Made by a program: the position numbers and the translations under genes. A model generated the notes under the pieces. It saw only the letters and a program-made list of their open reading frames with translations, was not told the origin of the DNA and ran no database searches. A stretch of 64,000 nucleotides of DNA. Origin: Penicillium oxalicum. Taxonomy: Eukaryota > Ascomycota > Eurotiomycetes > Eurotiales > Aspergillaceae. The DNA lies in the NCBI RefSeq assembly GCF_001723175.1, contig NC_064651.1, positions 868,001 through 932,000 of the forward strand, read 5' to 3'. Shown here in pieces: positions 10,372 through 21,544 of the stretch. Position 1 is the first letter of the stretch, and each line of letters begins with the position of its first letter.

Positions 10372-10662
10372 TCATCGTGACCACAGCCCTCTCCATTGAT
10401 ACCACTGGTACAATCGACGACCCAGTGAGGCTTTCTCTTCCAATGACTCCTGTGACTGCCGTCGTATTCTTCTCTCCTCCTTTCGGATCTCCTTTTGGGT
10501 CTTGAATCCCCGGGTGGCGTGGGAATGGCAGAAGCAGTGCATGTGGACCGTCTCGATGCTCACTCCACGGCAGTTGTTAAGGCGAAGACCGGTACAGGCA
10601 GTATATCCGGCATCCTCTTCACAATGACACCAGGCATACAGGGTGTAGTATTGGCGGCACAT
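10372..10662 (-). CDS. Small Cys/His-containing protein, unknown function
   Basis: A 96-residue single-exon frame. The open frame extends a little upstream, but the first ATG is at 10662 (MCRQYY). The N-terminal half has regularly spaced cysteines (MC, WCHC, TAC, NNC, HCFC) plus histidines. It resembles, as far as I recall, short fungal proteins with a conserved C-x-C and HCFCxxH arrangement. It may bind metal, but no function is known to me. The C-terminal part is basic and Arg/Glu/Lys-rich, suggesting a helix. No signal peptide is evident. A spliced alternative cannot be excluded. Confidence 0.55.
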   Translation of the reverse strand: MCRQYYTLYAWCHCEEDAGYTACTGLRLNNCRGVSIETVHMHCFCHSHATRGFKTQKEIRKEERRIRRQSQESLEEKASLGRRLYQWYQWRGLWSR

Positions 10663-11462
10663 GGTGACGATGATCAAATCAACTCAGTGTCAAAGAAGAA
10701 CTTGGAAACTGGTGCAGGTAAGATGGTCGAGATCGGAGCCGGCAGATGGGACTGTCTGTGGAATACTTGAGAATGAGGCTCAAGAGAGGCAACCAGTGTC
10801 GAGAGCCGAGATTCGTCAGGGATTTTGTTTTTTGTTGAAAGGATGTCGGGTGACGGTGATATTTCTGTTTGGCGATGGAAACGACCGTATGTGTAGTACG
10901 TCAAGAAGAGAGGACGATGGTATCAAACTCAGAGCGGGCTGCCCCTGGTCTTTTCTATGAGCCAAGAAGCGCAATTTGCAAAAGTTGCAAGATGCTTATC
11001 GTCCCTCCACAACCGACAGTTCAAGCACTTGGTACTCGATGCTTACGAGGCAAGGCCTCCAAATGACCGAGTCGAAGGAGAATGGTAATTGAAAAAGATC
11101 AGACCAGCTGACGGTACTGCAGACTCAGAGGAAGCGACTGACAGCGACAGGCAGGGAAGCACCCAAATGCCACCAAGATTAAAGGCAACGTGGGCTAGGT
11201 ACTGGAATACCGTCGAGCTCGATCACGAACAAGCGCGCCAGGAGCAGAGAAGTGCAATTAAGAATAAAAGGGCTTCTGCGCGCCGGGGAGGGTTGCCGCG
11301 GATCATGAGCTAAAAGTAGTCCATGCATCCAAAACCCAAAGCCGAAGAGAATAATGGATCTTTGACCGATCCACGGTCAAAGAGATCATCTGACGTCAAA
11401 GAAGAAAATCGGGAACACAGTGGGGGATGGATAAGAAGAAAGTGGCAGCTTGAAGATTTTAA

Positions 11463-11502
<40 letters not shown>

Positions 11503-13715
11503 ATGTTTCGGTCAGAATGAAGCGCGTTCTATGGGAGGAGGGGCATAGTATGAAGTAGCCAAACACTATTCGGATGGCTTAAGAGGTTTGCTCCAAACGT
11601 TGGAAGTAGTGTGCATCACGACTGCCTGATTTGATCGTGCATGGGTCTGTCGAGGAATCAGCAACAGCTTACTGGACTGTTTGACGCCGGGAGCCTAGAC
11701 CAGGTAGCTGCCTGGTGTGCATCATGCAGGTGCTCCAGACCCATAGCTCAAGGCTGGGTCGGATCTGTTTTCCGTTTGTCTAAAGGGCTTACAAAGGGAG
11801 AAGTATAGTGCATACAACTGTAATATCGGTGACTTCTTGTTACATCTAGTAAGTGCTGAGCCACGGAAATCCAAGTCCTTCTCAACCACGTAGTAACCAG
11901 TCAACCACTAAACCAGGGTGGCCAGTGATGGTAATGCGCCAGCACGTCCCTGTGTCTAAGCTACCTTGAAATTATAGCTGCCTTTTGCTACCTCTTTGAA
12001 AATTTGAATTACCCCTCTCAAGTTACAAAATGGGCCAGATCATGCTGAAAATAGATCCAATGACCCCTCTTCTTCCTTTTCTTTTTAATGCTCGGTAGTT
12101 TGGTAGTTCCACATTGGCACCTTTCCTAAAATACCAAATGTTACAAAAAAGCACCAGTGACCGCCATTCACAGTTCCGAGGCCCCATCGTGGGCTTGGCC
12201 GGCGCCTCGTAAGTACTAGTAGCGCGCTACATGGATGCTGCAGATTGAGCGATGGACGAATCCCCATTCAGAGTGACCATAGGCGTTGAAGTAAGGCGAC
12301 AAGCATGGATGATGCCTCTCCTTTCCCCCTCCTGCATAATAACTTCATCCAAAATCAGGTCTTCCATGGTATCTGGTAGTACGAGAGATGGGGGGAGAAG
12401 GTACAAACACATAACCACTGAATATAGTAATTAGACACGGGCGCCTGAGATATTTGACATGGTATAGATCGATCGCTCTAGAAATTCCTGGGTAGCACTC
12501 ATCTGAAGAGTGAGCTCCGAGAATCCTTGGGACTAACCTTAGGGTGGCACTGAGCCATCTGCCAGGTACTATGTCCAACTTGGGATTCTCTAGTGGTCTC
12601 TTCGGAATCAAAAACGGCGACGGCTGAATTCAACGAAGAGTCTAGGGAGCCCGTGGCACTGAATATTCATGGTTTCGTCCTGCAGTCCCGTCAGTACTTC
12701 GACTCCACTTACTGCTTACTTTAGTACTCAGTAGTAATGAAACCAATGTCAGGCGCACTAAATGGGAGGCCTGAGTCTTTGAACTTTTTGACGAATCGCT
12801 AGCCCACCTTGAAAAGGATTACCATCTAGTAATAGGTGTACTGTGGAGTGCTAGTACTACATGCTCCATTGTCGAGTACTAGAGTACCTCTGTTGGTACT
12901 ACTATGTACCTCGTATACATCGAACCTGACGTGATGAAGAGCTGTCTAAGTTTCAGTGGATCCCGCTGTCAGGGCTGCCGCCAGAAGCCGAAGTGGATGC
13001 TCGGGAGGGTGTCAGTTGGCGCCGGTCACTCGTTGCAACAAAATCATCCAAGCGCAGGAGATATGGGAGCTCTTGATTGGCTAAATCATGTCCGTGGGCG
13101 CTCCGTTGCCCTGGTTAGATGGAAATGAGGTCACACTGCTACTTGACCACTTTGACAGAAACATCTCTTTGGTTGCATGCACCGGAGTCGAGAACGATTG
13201 GAATCCCGGGTAGACCTGAACGAGACCGCCCTGTTCCAGATCTTTCGTCGGTGCTGGTCGCCGCAAACGGCCCGAAGAAGGCGGACGAAAAAAGCTCGCC
13301 AAGCTATCGACGGGAGCAAAGAAAGACAGCTCGAGAATGGAGGATGAGCCCAGTTCGGTGGCTGTGAACGAGTCCATTTGTGGCACAGCTCTCCCACAGA
13401 GAAATCATGTGACGATGGAGCAGGCCAGACAGCTCCATTGGCCGTAGAGTGTACTGCCTGAGGCACTCTTCCGGCTGGACCATCCGGCGATGAGCTTGGA
13501 GATCGCTCTGTTAATCTGCTGAGCATCCTGACGATTTGTTTCTTGCCGAGCTCCACGTTCTCCAATGTAGAGCATTCTCCCGATTTGGCACCTTCACACA
13601 CACTCCCGATATTCCCGTAACCCCCTCCTTTCCAACCTCTTACATCAAACGAATATCTATTCATCAACAAGCCAACGAGAACCGCCCGTCTCTTCTCTAC
13701 CCTCCGGTCATTGCC
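10663..13715. other. Intergenic, 3 kb
   Basis: No convincing gene. It holds an A32 homopolymer at 11469-11500. Around 12700-12910 it has many GTAC/TAGTACT words. CT-rich sequence at 13540-13700 leads into the PLP homeostasis gene. Several frames of 60-180 codons exist on both strands but show no family likeness. Confidence 0.45.
11469..11500. repeat. A32 homopolymer
   Basis: Thirty-two consecutive A residues on the plus strand, preceded by A6-GT. The length is not reliable in sequencing. Confidence 0.9.
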
Positions 13716-14586
13716 ATGACCACTCCATCCACCACCTCCGAGATATCCAACATGGCCGTAGCCGCCACCCCCGCGCGCACCTCAACTCTCCTCACCAACC
13801 TTTCCGCCGTGACGTCGCGCATCGCCGCCGCCGTCTCCAATTCTCCCACTCCATCCAAGCCCGTCCGTCTCGTCGCGGTCTCCAAGCTCAAGCCCGCTGC
13901 CGACGTTCTCGCTCTACACCACTCCCCCGTCGCCCACGCTCACTTCGGCGAGAACTACCTGCAAGAACTTCTCGAGAAATCCCGCCTTCTCCCACCAACC
14001 ATCAAATGGCATTTCATCGGCGGTCTCCAATCAAATAAGTGCGTCACCCTCGCCCGCGACGTTCGCGGCCTATGGGCCGTCGAAAGCGTCGACTCGGAAA
14101 AGAAAGCCACCCTTCTCGACAAAGGGCGCGGTGAGCGCAACCCGGACGCCGAGGAGCGTGAAGCCGAAGCCCAAGCTGCCAAAGAGCCTGGATCCGAATC
14201 ACGACTGCGCGTCTACGTCCAAGTCAACACCTCCGGCGAAGAGAACAAGGCGGGTGTGGAACCGGCACAAGCGCCCGCGCTGGCCAAGCACATCCGGGAA
14301 AAAATGCCCGCGGTTAAAATTGCAGGGAGTCATGACGATCGGAGCGATTGCCAGATCCCGGGCGACGACGCCTGAGACGGAGAATGAGGATTTTGTGTGT
14401 TTGCGCGAGACGCGGGATCGCATCGTTTCCGAGCTGGGTTTGACGGGGCCGGACGCCGAGTTGGAGTTGAGTATGGGGATGAGTTCGGACTTTGAGGGAG
14501 CGATTGCGTTGGGGAGTGATCAGGTGCGGGTGGGAACGACCATCTTTGGTGATCGGCCACCAAAGTCGGAGGCCAGGGTTGTTTGA
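13716..14586 (+). CDS. Pyridoxal-phosphate homeostasis protein (YggS/PROSC/YBL036C family), with apparent frameshift
   Basis: This family binds pyridoxal 5'-phosphate without a known catalytic role and buffers the cofactor in the cytosol. The barrel signatures are present: VAVSKLKPA (PLP-binding Lys), FGENYLQEL, WHFIGGLQSNK, VYVQVNTSGEENKAG, GVMTIGA, LSMGMSSDFEGAI and RVGTTIFGDRP. The start at 13716 is the first ATG that leaves a normal N-terminus; 13752 is an alternative, and the frame stays open back to 13536. The first two thirds lie in one frame and the last third in the +1 frame. The family pattern continues only if one base is skipped in the A6 run at 14299-14304, giving about 289 aa. 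No intron fits there. This is a sequencing error in a homopolymer or a true disabling indel. Confidence 0.85.
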
Positions 14587-15065
14587 AGGTGCAAATCTGA
14601 ATGAGGTGGACATATTTTGGTTGTATAAATCGAGTCAAAGTGGTTGGTGCATACCGCAGCGAGGGCCGGTGATAGATCAACGAGGTTTCCAAAAGGAAGA
14701 GTGGCGCGTCATGTGCCGGCGACCTGGGCTGCAAGTCTGCAGTCTCACCACTCGAACATGATCCCCGGTCCGCACTGTCGATCAAACCGAATTTATACTT
14801 TTGGGGGGAGAAAACACGGGCATTCGGATATATAAGACACAAGATCACATATCCTGTAACCATATGCGTGATAGGCAAAGAAAAAAAGCACAACAAAAAC
14901 GACTCGCTCGTTCCAAAGAATTGATAGACGGGGAAAAAACCTGTCAGAAATTCTACATGCATATATTTCCCATCAATGCTGTTTACACGGTGCAGGCCAT
15001 ATGAGAAGATTATTATGAGGCCCATCCCTTCCTGGTTCACTTGACACCCTGGCGTCAACACAGAC
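14587..15065. other. Convergent 3' intergenic space
   Basis: A 479-bp gap between the tail-to-tail PLP protein and AP-2 alpha genes. It must carry both 3' UTRs. No other feature was seen. A very long open frame from the adaptin side crosses it, but only because the adaptin intron and 3' region happen to lack stops. Confidence 0.6.
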
Positions 15066-18032
15066 CTAATCGAGAGAATCCCTTCGGAGACCCTGCGATA
15101 GCTTCTGCTCCATCTGTCGCGCCAGTCCTTGGGGTACACCTTCTTTGGTGGCACGGATGGTAACCCGGTACATCTATATTGAAAAGCCAAAAAGTTAGCG
15201 TGCCCGTTTCGACCCGAACTCATGAGCTCCAGACAGTGCCCGCCGCATTGACTTACCGATTTCTCGTAATTGGGCTCCAGCCGCAACAGACACCCGGTCT
15301 TGCCCTCCTCGAACTGGAAGACACCGCAGCCGACGATGTTCCGTGGATTAGGATCAACACCGTCCAAGATCTTCCAGGCAAATCCCTCCACTACCTGCCG
15401 GGTATAAGACTCGGTGATCACCTTGTTCTTGCCGCTAAGACCAAAGGTCTTCTGCGACTCGAGGGGTCCGTCGCCGATTTGACGCCAACGCTTGAAGAAG
15501 TCTTCTGCAGAAAGGGAGGATGGTTCCATGTACCGATGCATCAGAACCGGCAATTGCAGGGTGTAGGCCTGCAGTGCACCGGCCAAATAGGAGATGCGGA
15601 TGGTGGGTGCGTCGGAGAAGGGACCATGTGAGACGCAAAACAAAGTCTGCTGAGTCTGCCCAGCGGCGGGCACGCTTGAATCGGGGAGATTCTTCGTGTC
15701 GATTTTCAGGTTGGGCGTAGCGGGATTCTCCACGGTCGTTGTCAGGGAATTGATGGCAGAGGCAGATTTGTTCGAGATATAGATCTTCACAACACCCATG
15801 TGGGCACGGTACTCTGACCGCAATCCAACGTGGATCTGGGCATCCTCAAACAGCACCCCCCCGTTCGAGAAATAAAGTCGGCTATATCCAATCTCCCAGT
15901 CAGGGCTCAAGTGAGCGGCGCTGGCAAGATTGGGGGCAGGAGCTGACGGGCCACTGAAATCCAAGCCAGCCAGATCGCCCGAGGCGCTCGTGGCACTGGT
16001 GGGCGTGCTTGAGCCGTTGGAGGTTGAACGGGTACCGTTGACAATGGTGGTGAAGCTGCGTTTGAGGCCCGTGTGCTGCGCCAGGAGGACTTCCTGCTTG
16101 TCGGCATTGGCATCCTTGCCACCCACCACCCAGGTTTTCTTCTCGCTAGTGCCTGCCGTCTTTTGGTGGAGCCGAGACAGAAGAATGGACGTTCTCTCCG
16201 AAAAGGGTGGCATTTCATCACAAACCGTTCGCAGAAGATCGTCTGTAGGGAGTGTTGCCAGTGAGAGGTATTCGAACGCCCGCTGTTGTAACTCGGAGTC
16301 GGGAGAGTGGCTGTAGAGGCGGAAGATTTGAAGGAGTTGCGGCTTGATTTCGGGGAACAAATTGACGAATTTCACAAACGAGGACAAGATCATGGCTCGA
16401 GCGTTGTCGGACCCCGTGAACATTTTACCCTGAAGAGCAAGGAATTGTTCGATGGGACTTGAGCCGGCATTGTCGGCAATCAGATGGCCAAATTCACCCA
16501 AGACATAGCAACCAATCTTTACCAAACTCTCGTGGCATTCACTCTTCAGGTAGCCGAGCAGCGTATGGGCCGCATAAGCCTGTAGTTCCTCGTTGTTGGT
16601 CACAATTTGAATCACTCGTTGCCAAACTTCATCATTGACGTGCTCACCCGCCAATGATAAGAGCTTGAGAGTCATGTCAATATACCATTGCGCATCAGTG
16701 GCATACTTTTCCGTCAAGATGGCCACCTTCAGAACCATCTCCTCGCGAATGGCATAGTCGGCGGTCTGCAGATACCGCAGCAGCTCGTTGACGATCGGGC
16801 CGGCGTTGGTGGTATCACACATGCTGTAAAGCAGGTCCAAGCCCTTGCGACGAACACTGATGTCTCGGTCGCGGAGGGATCCCAAGATGATGTTCTGGTG
16901 CTTTTTGATCGGGTCGAGGGTCTCTGCTCGAGCAGCAAAGTGAGTCAAGGCGTCTAGACCCAAGTAACGAACATTTGTTTCGCGAGACTGGATGTATTTG
17001 CCCAACCGCGCGGAAATCTGAAGCATGAGTGTATGCTCGGAATCGAGATGAATAAGAAGGTTGATGGCTTCGAAGAGAATGGCATTTTGGGCGTTGTTTT
17101 GTTGGACGTTCTTGGGCGTCTCCAAGGCAGACTGCATGATCTGGGCCAGAGACTCGCGAATGATCTCGCGGACATGGCTGTCTTGTGACGGAGGATAGTA
17201 TTGCAATAATCGCAAAAACTTGACTTGAATCCAGGGGCACGGCACACGGTAGTAAAGATAGTCGGGCGCAATATCGTTCTCGATCACAATGCGCTTTAAT
17301 CGTTGGGCCGCCTTGACATAACAGCCCTTGTATTCTTCGGGCAGATCCTGCGCCAGTGCCATTACTAGCGAGGTGACAGATAGGGTCACACCCATATCAG
17401 GGTCGTCCATGATAGAGATTATACGCTCCGCCCATTCGTTCCGGACGATGCCTGGATGCTTGCGGTATAGTCGGAGCAATGTGAGAGCGGCCTTCTTCTT
17501 GACGAACGCCTTTGAAGTTCTGCAAGAGCATCAGTTTCAATTCGTCCTTCCCACGCAGACGCAGAAAGTCCCACACTTACGGGGAAATCAGGAGTCGGTG
17601 AACCTCCGTCGCCAGGGCTTCTCCAAGTTCTCGACCACCCACATTGGCCACGGCATGTAGGGCCAGACAATTGAAAAGTTCATTGTTGTCAAGCAAGTCC
17701 TTGCGAATACTGTTCACGACCAAATGCAGCAGCTCATGCTCTTCGTGCAAGAACAACGTCACTGCCAGGTAGCCGATCTGCTTCTCCGAGTATTTGTTTG
17801 ACGAGATCAAATTGACCGCTTCCAGATGACCAAAGTCCACATCGTACCCCTGAATGTAAACGTAGAGCAGCTTGCACACGTATTTCTTCTTCTGGTATCC
17901 GTTGAGATTGCCGGCCTTGAACTTTTGTCGAATATTGGCCAACTCCTTATTCACCCGCTTCTCCTCCAGTTCTCGCGCCCGCGCATTGCGCAGATCTGCG
18001 ATGAACTGGACAAGCCCTCGCATCGAAGACAT
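15066..18032 (-). CDS. apl3: AP-2 complex subunit alpha (alpha-adaptin)
   Basis: Three exons: 18032-17581, 17519-15257 and 15173-15066, giving 940 aa, the normal adaptin length. Donors are GTAAGT in both introns. The N-terminus (MRGLVQFIADLRNAR) and the following armadillo-like trunk (about residues 10-610) match alpha-adaptin, the AP-2 large subunit that binds PIP2 and dileucine cargo during clathrin-mediated endocytosis at the plasma membrane. A Ser/Thr-rich hinge lies at about 650-690. The ear domain follows, with WEIGYSRLYFSNGG, and ends in a short final exon (VTIRATKEGVPQGLARQ), typical of the family. The frame of exon 2 stays open past the second donor, so an ORF-only model would give a wrong tail. 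Confidence 0.95.
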
Positions 18033-19224
18033 CTTGTTGTAATGATTTGTCGCTCGACGCGCCCTGGGAGTTTGACGACTTGCGCGCTCTCGTTCGGAGG
18101 TATCCTAATGGTGTCGGAAATGTGGGGTTTGATGTACAGGGTTTCGCATGCCACGAGGGAGAGGGACCTCAGGGGGGTTCGCAGTCGTAGACTCGACGTC
18201 ACGCAATCATGTCCCGGCGTTGTCGTCGTGCTGGTAGAGCATTTGCTAACAGACAGACAGGCGGAGACGGGGCGCGAATGCGAAAGTCACTGGGAGGGCT
18301 GGCTCGGAGACGGAGTTCGGAGACAGGGGGGGGGGGGTGGTTTGTCGATCGCGGGTGCCGCTGAAGTGGATGCAGCTTCAAGGCTGTCAGCGATCACAAT
18401 CACACAAAAGAGGTAGAGTCAATAGTGTATTATTTTCGAGAACATACAACGTGATAGCCTCGAGAAGCAGTGCGTTCTGAAACCTCACGAGGAATAATCC
18501 AGGCTTTCCTCAAACTCGATGGGTCTTCCTCCTGTACCACATCTCATGCTCGGTCTTTCATCGAAATCATGGTTGCTGCTCGGTCCAGTACCGCAGCTCC
18601 GCTGTGGCGCAGCGGAACAATATTAATTCGATGTGGCGGTGCGGGCGCGTGTGTATCAAGTCCAGGTACGTCTGGTGGCTTGGCGTCTCAATTGGGATTG
18701 CGGTATTACTGACTCAGTAGTACTGAGTCTTGCAATCTTCTAAGATTACCACAGCTAGTCAAGTCCTTTGGTCGTTGTCCTGGAGATTTATAATCTCAAG
18801 CAGTCCTCGATATCTTCGACGCAAAAGGTGAGTTGATTTCTCAATTCATTGCACTCGCTATTTTGCTCGGCACTTTAGACTATTCTCTGGTACGTATTTT
18901 CCACGTCTTCCAGAGCCTATCGCCTAAGAATTACTAGCAATCCAATGGAATCTCCACTTTGCTCTTAGAAAGAGTAATATGTTAATTTGTCTCGAACAAT
19001 GTCGAGAATTTGTCAACTTGATGAAGGAGAAAAATGATTACTCCATGTCCCGTCAAGGAATGCCCAGGCCCCCCAGACTCGCAACAATGCCGGCCAGTCC
19101 TTGAGTGAGAATGCAAAAGAGAGTCCAAGTAGTCCCGCCCTAACGCCAGTCTTCCGGTTCCCGTAAGAAAAATGCAAATTAAAAGCAAACTCTCAAATGG
19201 AGTGCATCATGAGTCATCAATGCC
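18033..19224. other. Intergenic: adaptin promoter and 3' side of the Cys-rich gene
   Basis: A G9 run at 18327-18336 and the near-perfect palindrome at 18710-18729 are the notable items. No gene was recognised. Confidence 0.5.
18710..18729. promoter_or_regulatory. TGACTCA-containing near-palindrome
   Basis: Arms GACTCAGTA and TACTGAGTC surround one central base, placing an AP-1/Gcn4-type TGACTCA core on each strand. In fungi such cores are bound by bZIP factors (CpcA/Gcn4, Yap1-like). It lies about 700 nt upstream of the adaptin ATG and 500 nt beyond the Cys-rich gene stop, so a target is not obvious. Confidence 0.3.
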
Positions 19225-19711
19225 TTAGGCGCGAGTAGTGAAGTCTTGCTCCAAAGCGGACTCAATAGCCTCCACTTTTTCACAGGTGCAAGAGGCTAAA
19301 GAAAACAGGACTCATTAGTCTCACGTGTTCATTGCATCATCGAGTATAATCAACAGGGAGTCCACAAAAACTTACAAGCAGGACGAGTGCCACAAGCACA
19401 CTTCTCACCCTCAACAGGCTTGTTCTCGGTGGCAGCACGCTCACAGGTGCACTGACCAGCGGGACGAGAACCTGGAATCTAAATTAGTATCATGATGGGA
19501 ACCGTCTTGGCAACCAAGAGGATGAGGGTCCAACAAAAAAAAGAAACTTACGGCATGAGCAGCGCGGGCCAGAAATGTTGTTCTCAGTGGAAGCCTTGTT
19601 GCAGGTGCAGTGGAGAGCCGACTCCTTGCCGCAGGAGCACTTGGCTTGAGCGGCGCAGACGCAGCCTCCATCCTGGGAGGTCTTGCAGCAGGTAGTAGCA
19701 GGGTGAACCAT
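19225..19711 (-). CDS. Metallothionein-like Cys-rich protein with three CxC repeats
   Basis: Three exons: 19711-19552, 19471-19376 and 19295-19225, with frame continuous across both junctions and a total of 108 aa. Donors are GTAAGT twice; intron 1 ends ATTCCAG after a CTAAT branch-like site and intron 2 ends CTTTAG. The protein has 16 Cys, seven of the pairs as C-x-C (CVC, CSC, CTC, CSC, CTC, CAC, CTC) plus one CC near the start (MVHPATTCC). The Cys fall in three imperfect repeats of about 27 residues with a C-x-C, eight-residue spacer, C-T-C, then Glu/Lys-rich linker. Such spacing suggests a cytosolic metal-thiolate protein, perhaps for copper or zinc. I recall similar uncharacterised fungal proteins but no proven function. 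A TATA box lies upstream. Confidence 0.85.
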
Positions 19712-21544
19712 GATGACGGAAGTTCTTTGGTCTTGAACGAGCAATTTTAGATGATGGAGAATCGAATCGTGTAAAGAATCGAGAGAATGTTGGTAAGAGT
19801 AATATGTTTGATTTAAATCGTGGTTCTCAGGTTGCAAGAAAGATGAATATGAGCTTCCTCTTGCTCCCTAGCAGGGAAGCTATGGTTTTATACTCGTCTA
19901 CATGCGTCACTGGCCCGTGGACGATGTGTCCTGATTAGTTTTACCTACATGTTGATTGGTTGATGTCATAGTCACGTGAGTATGAGCTGTCATCCCACTC
20001 TTGCTAATTGGCCCGTTCGCCTCTCTGCTCAACTTGCCGTGTAATGGGCGTCTTCCAACTGGTCCAACTTCCTCACGATGACCATTATCTTCACTGTGAT
20101 TCGAGAATCAGCTCTTCCAGGGGAAACAGCTTGCGGGCGACTCTCTGGACGTGGCGCAGAAGACGGAAATTTCCGTGATTGAAGAAACCGTAAGACAGGT
20201 CGAGGAAGGCACGAGGTGGAGAAGGTCAAAAGTAAGCTTATGCAGCTTGTTTCGTGCTGGCACACTTGGGTGGAGATGGCTGGAGCTTAACGTGGACATG
20301 CATCATCTGTAAAGTACGTAGACCATGAATCCAGAGAATCAGGCGAGCATGAGCAGCCGAGAGAAAACTTTGTCATTTTTCAGAGTGACACTCAGAGCAC
20401 ACTCCCTTGCAGTCCAAATAGTGGTCTCTCTTGAAGTCCAGGGCAACCGCCAATGTCTGAAGTTGGAGACCGGCCATGAAAGTAAGTTCTCTGGAACGTG
20501 GGATGGCAGTACTTCCGTGTCGCGAGCCGAGTGTCAAAGGGTTTGACCGTGAAGAACTATCACCATGGTAGATCTTTTACATAAGGATATGGAATCCGAG
20601 GGAAGAGCTATTGTCTGAAAGTTCGTTAGAGTTGGTATTCTACTGAAAACAATCATTTTGCTCGTCGGGGGTGCTCGTCTGAGAAGTGCTTGGTTTTGGC
20701 AATAAATTCATGCTGGCTGACACACGATAACCAAATGATTTATTCTACATCATTTTTCAGAAGTATAATTGACCAAAGACATCACAGAAATTATACGGGA
20801 GAATTGGGCAGGAGATACTTCAATTGATTAAATATTCCGTGGGAGATGGAGAGAGACAACTCGACACGACTCACTGTCAACAGGCACGAGTGGTATACAA
20901 GTCCCAGTCACTCACTGAATCAAGAGGAAAGTACCTGTGCTGTCGGACTATCAGGGCTCTTCTCCATTAGCTGGACAACCACCTGCAGCCGGCTTCTTGT
21001 AGGAAACGTGGGTACCTTGGCAAGTCTTTTGAATCGGTGCAGGTCAAAGGAGGCAGTGCTGTCCGGAGGAAGGATTGTGCTCCATCACACAAGCTTTCGC
21101 TCGGCGACGACGGGTGACGCGCTCTGCCGACTTTCAACTTTGAGTCAGATCGTGTGTCTCTCCATCTCTGTCCCATTCATGCGCGCAGTGTGGGCTGAGG
21201 TCGGACCTGGAATGCTTGTATATTTCCAGGCCAGGCTCCTTAGGTCGATTCCACGCCCACTTGAAAGGTGGCATTTGATCTGACTCGAGCGAGTGAACTT
21301 GTCGCATAGTGGCGAGGTTCCTGGGACATCTTTGCCACATCGTGATTGAACGAGCGATTTCGATATCCAGCTCACTACCACCCTTGAGCGGGCCTGAGGC
21401 GGTTCGGCATGTTCATGTAATCGGGGCCAACGAGTTCATCGAGGTCATGGTTCGAAGCTCAATTTTTTCCAGCCTATTCCCCATCTTTGCGGCACAGAAA
21501 AGCAGGTTGATCATTTCCCATGATCAGGTGGACTCTTGCTGCGC
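19712..21544. other. Intergenic: Cys-rich gene promoter and further sequence
   Basis: The first 300 nt carry the TATA box and presumably the leader. From about 20000 to 21540 there are ATG-started frames of 70-145 codons on the plus strand (20325, 20846) without family likeness or a coherent splice model. I call no gene. Confidence 0.4.
19886..19892 (-). promoter_or_regulatory. TATA box of the Cys-rich gene
   Basis: TATAAAA on the minus strand, about 175 nt before the ATG at 19711. A start site 30 nt downstream would leave a leader of about 140 nt. A clear TATA is consistent with an inducible, highly expressed gene. Confidence 0.5.

Noticed and set aside
13131..13670. 179-codon minus-strand frame upstream of the PLP protein
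   Set aside because: It overlaps the promoter of a well-supported gene on the other strand and has no recognisable domain.
14330..15256. Continuation of the long minus-strand adaptin frame to 14330
   Set aside because: The residues after 15257 lose all adaptin similarity. A GTAAGT donor and a family-matching last exon at 15173-15066 explain the true end.
20846..21283. 145-codon ATG-started plus-strand frame
   Set aside because: No domain, no conserved-looking segment and ordinary noise composition. It is not annotated without transcript evidence.
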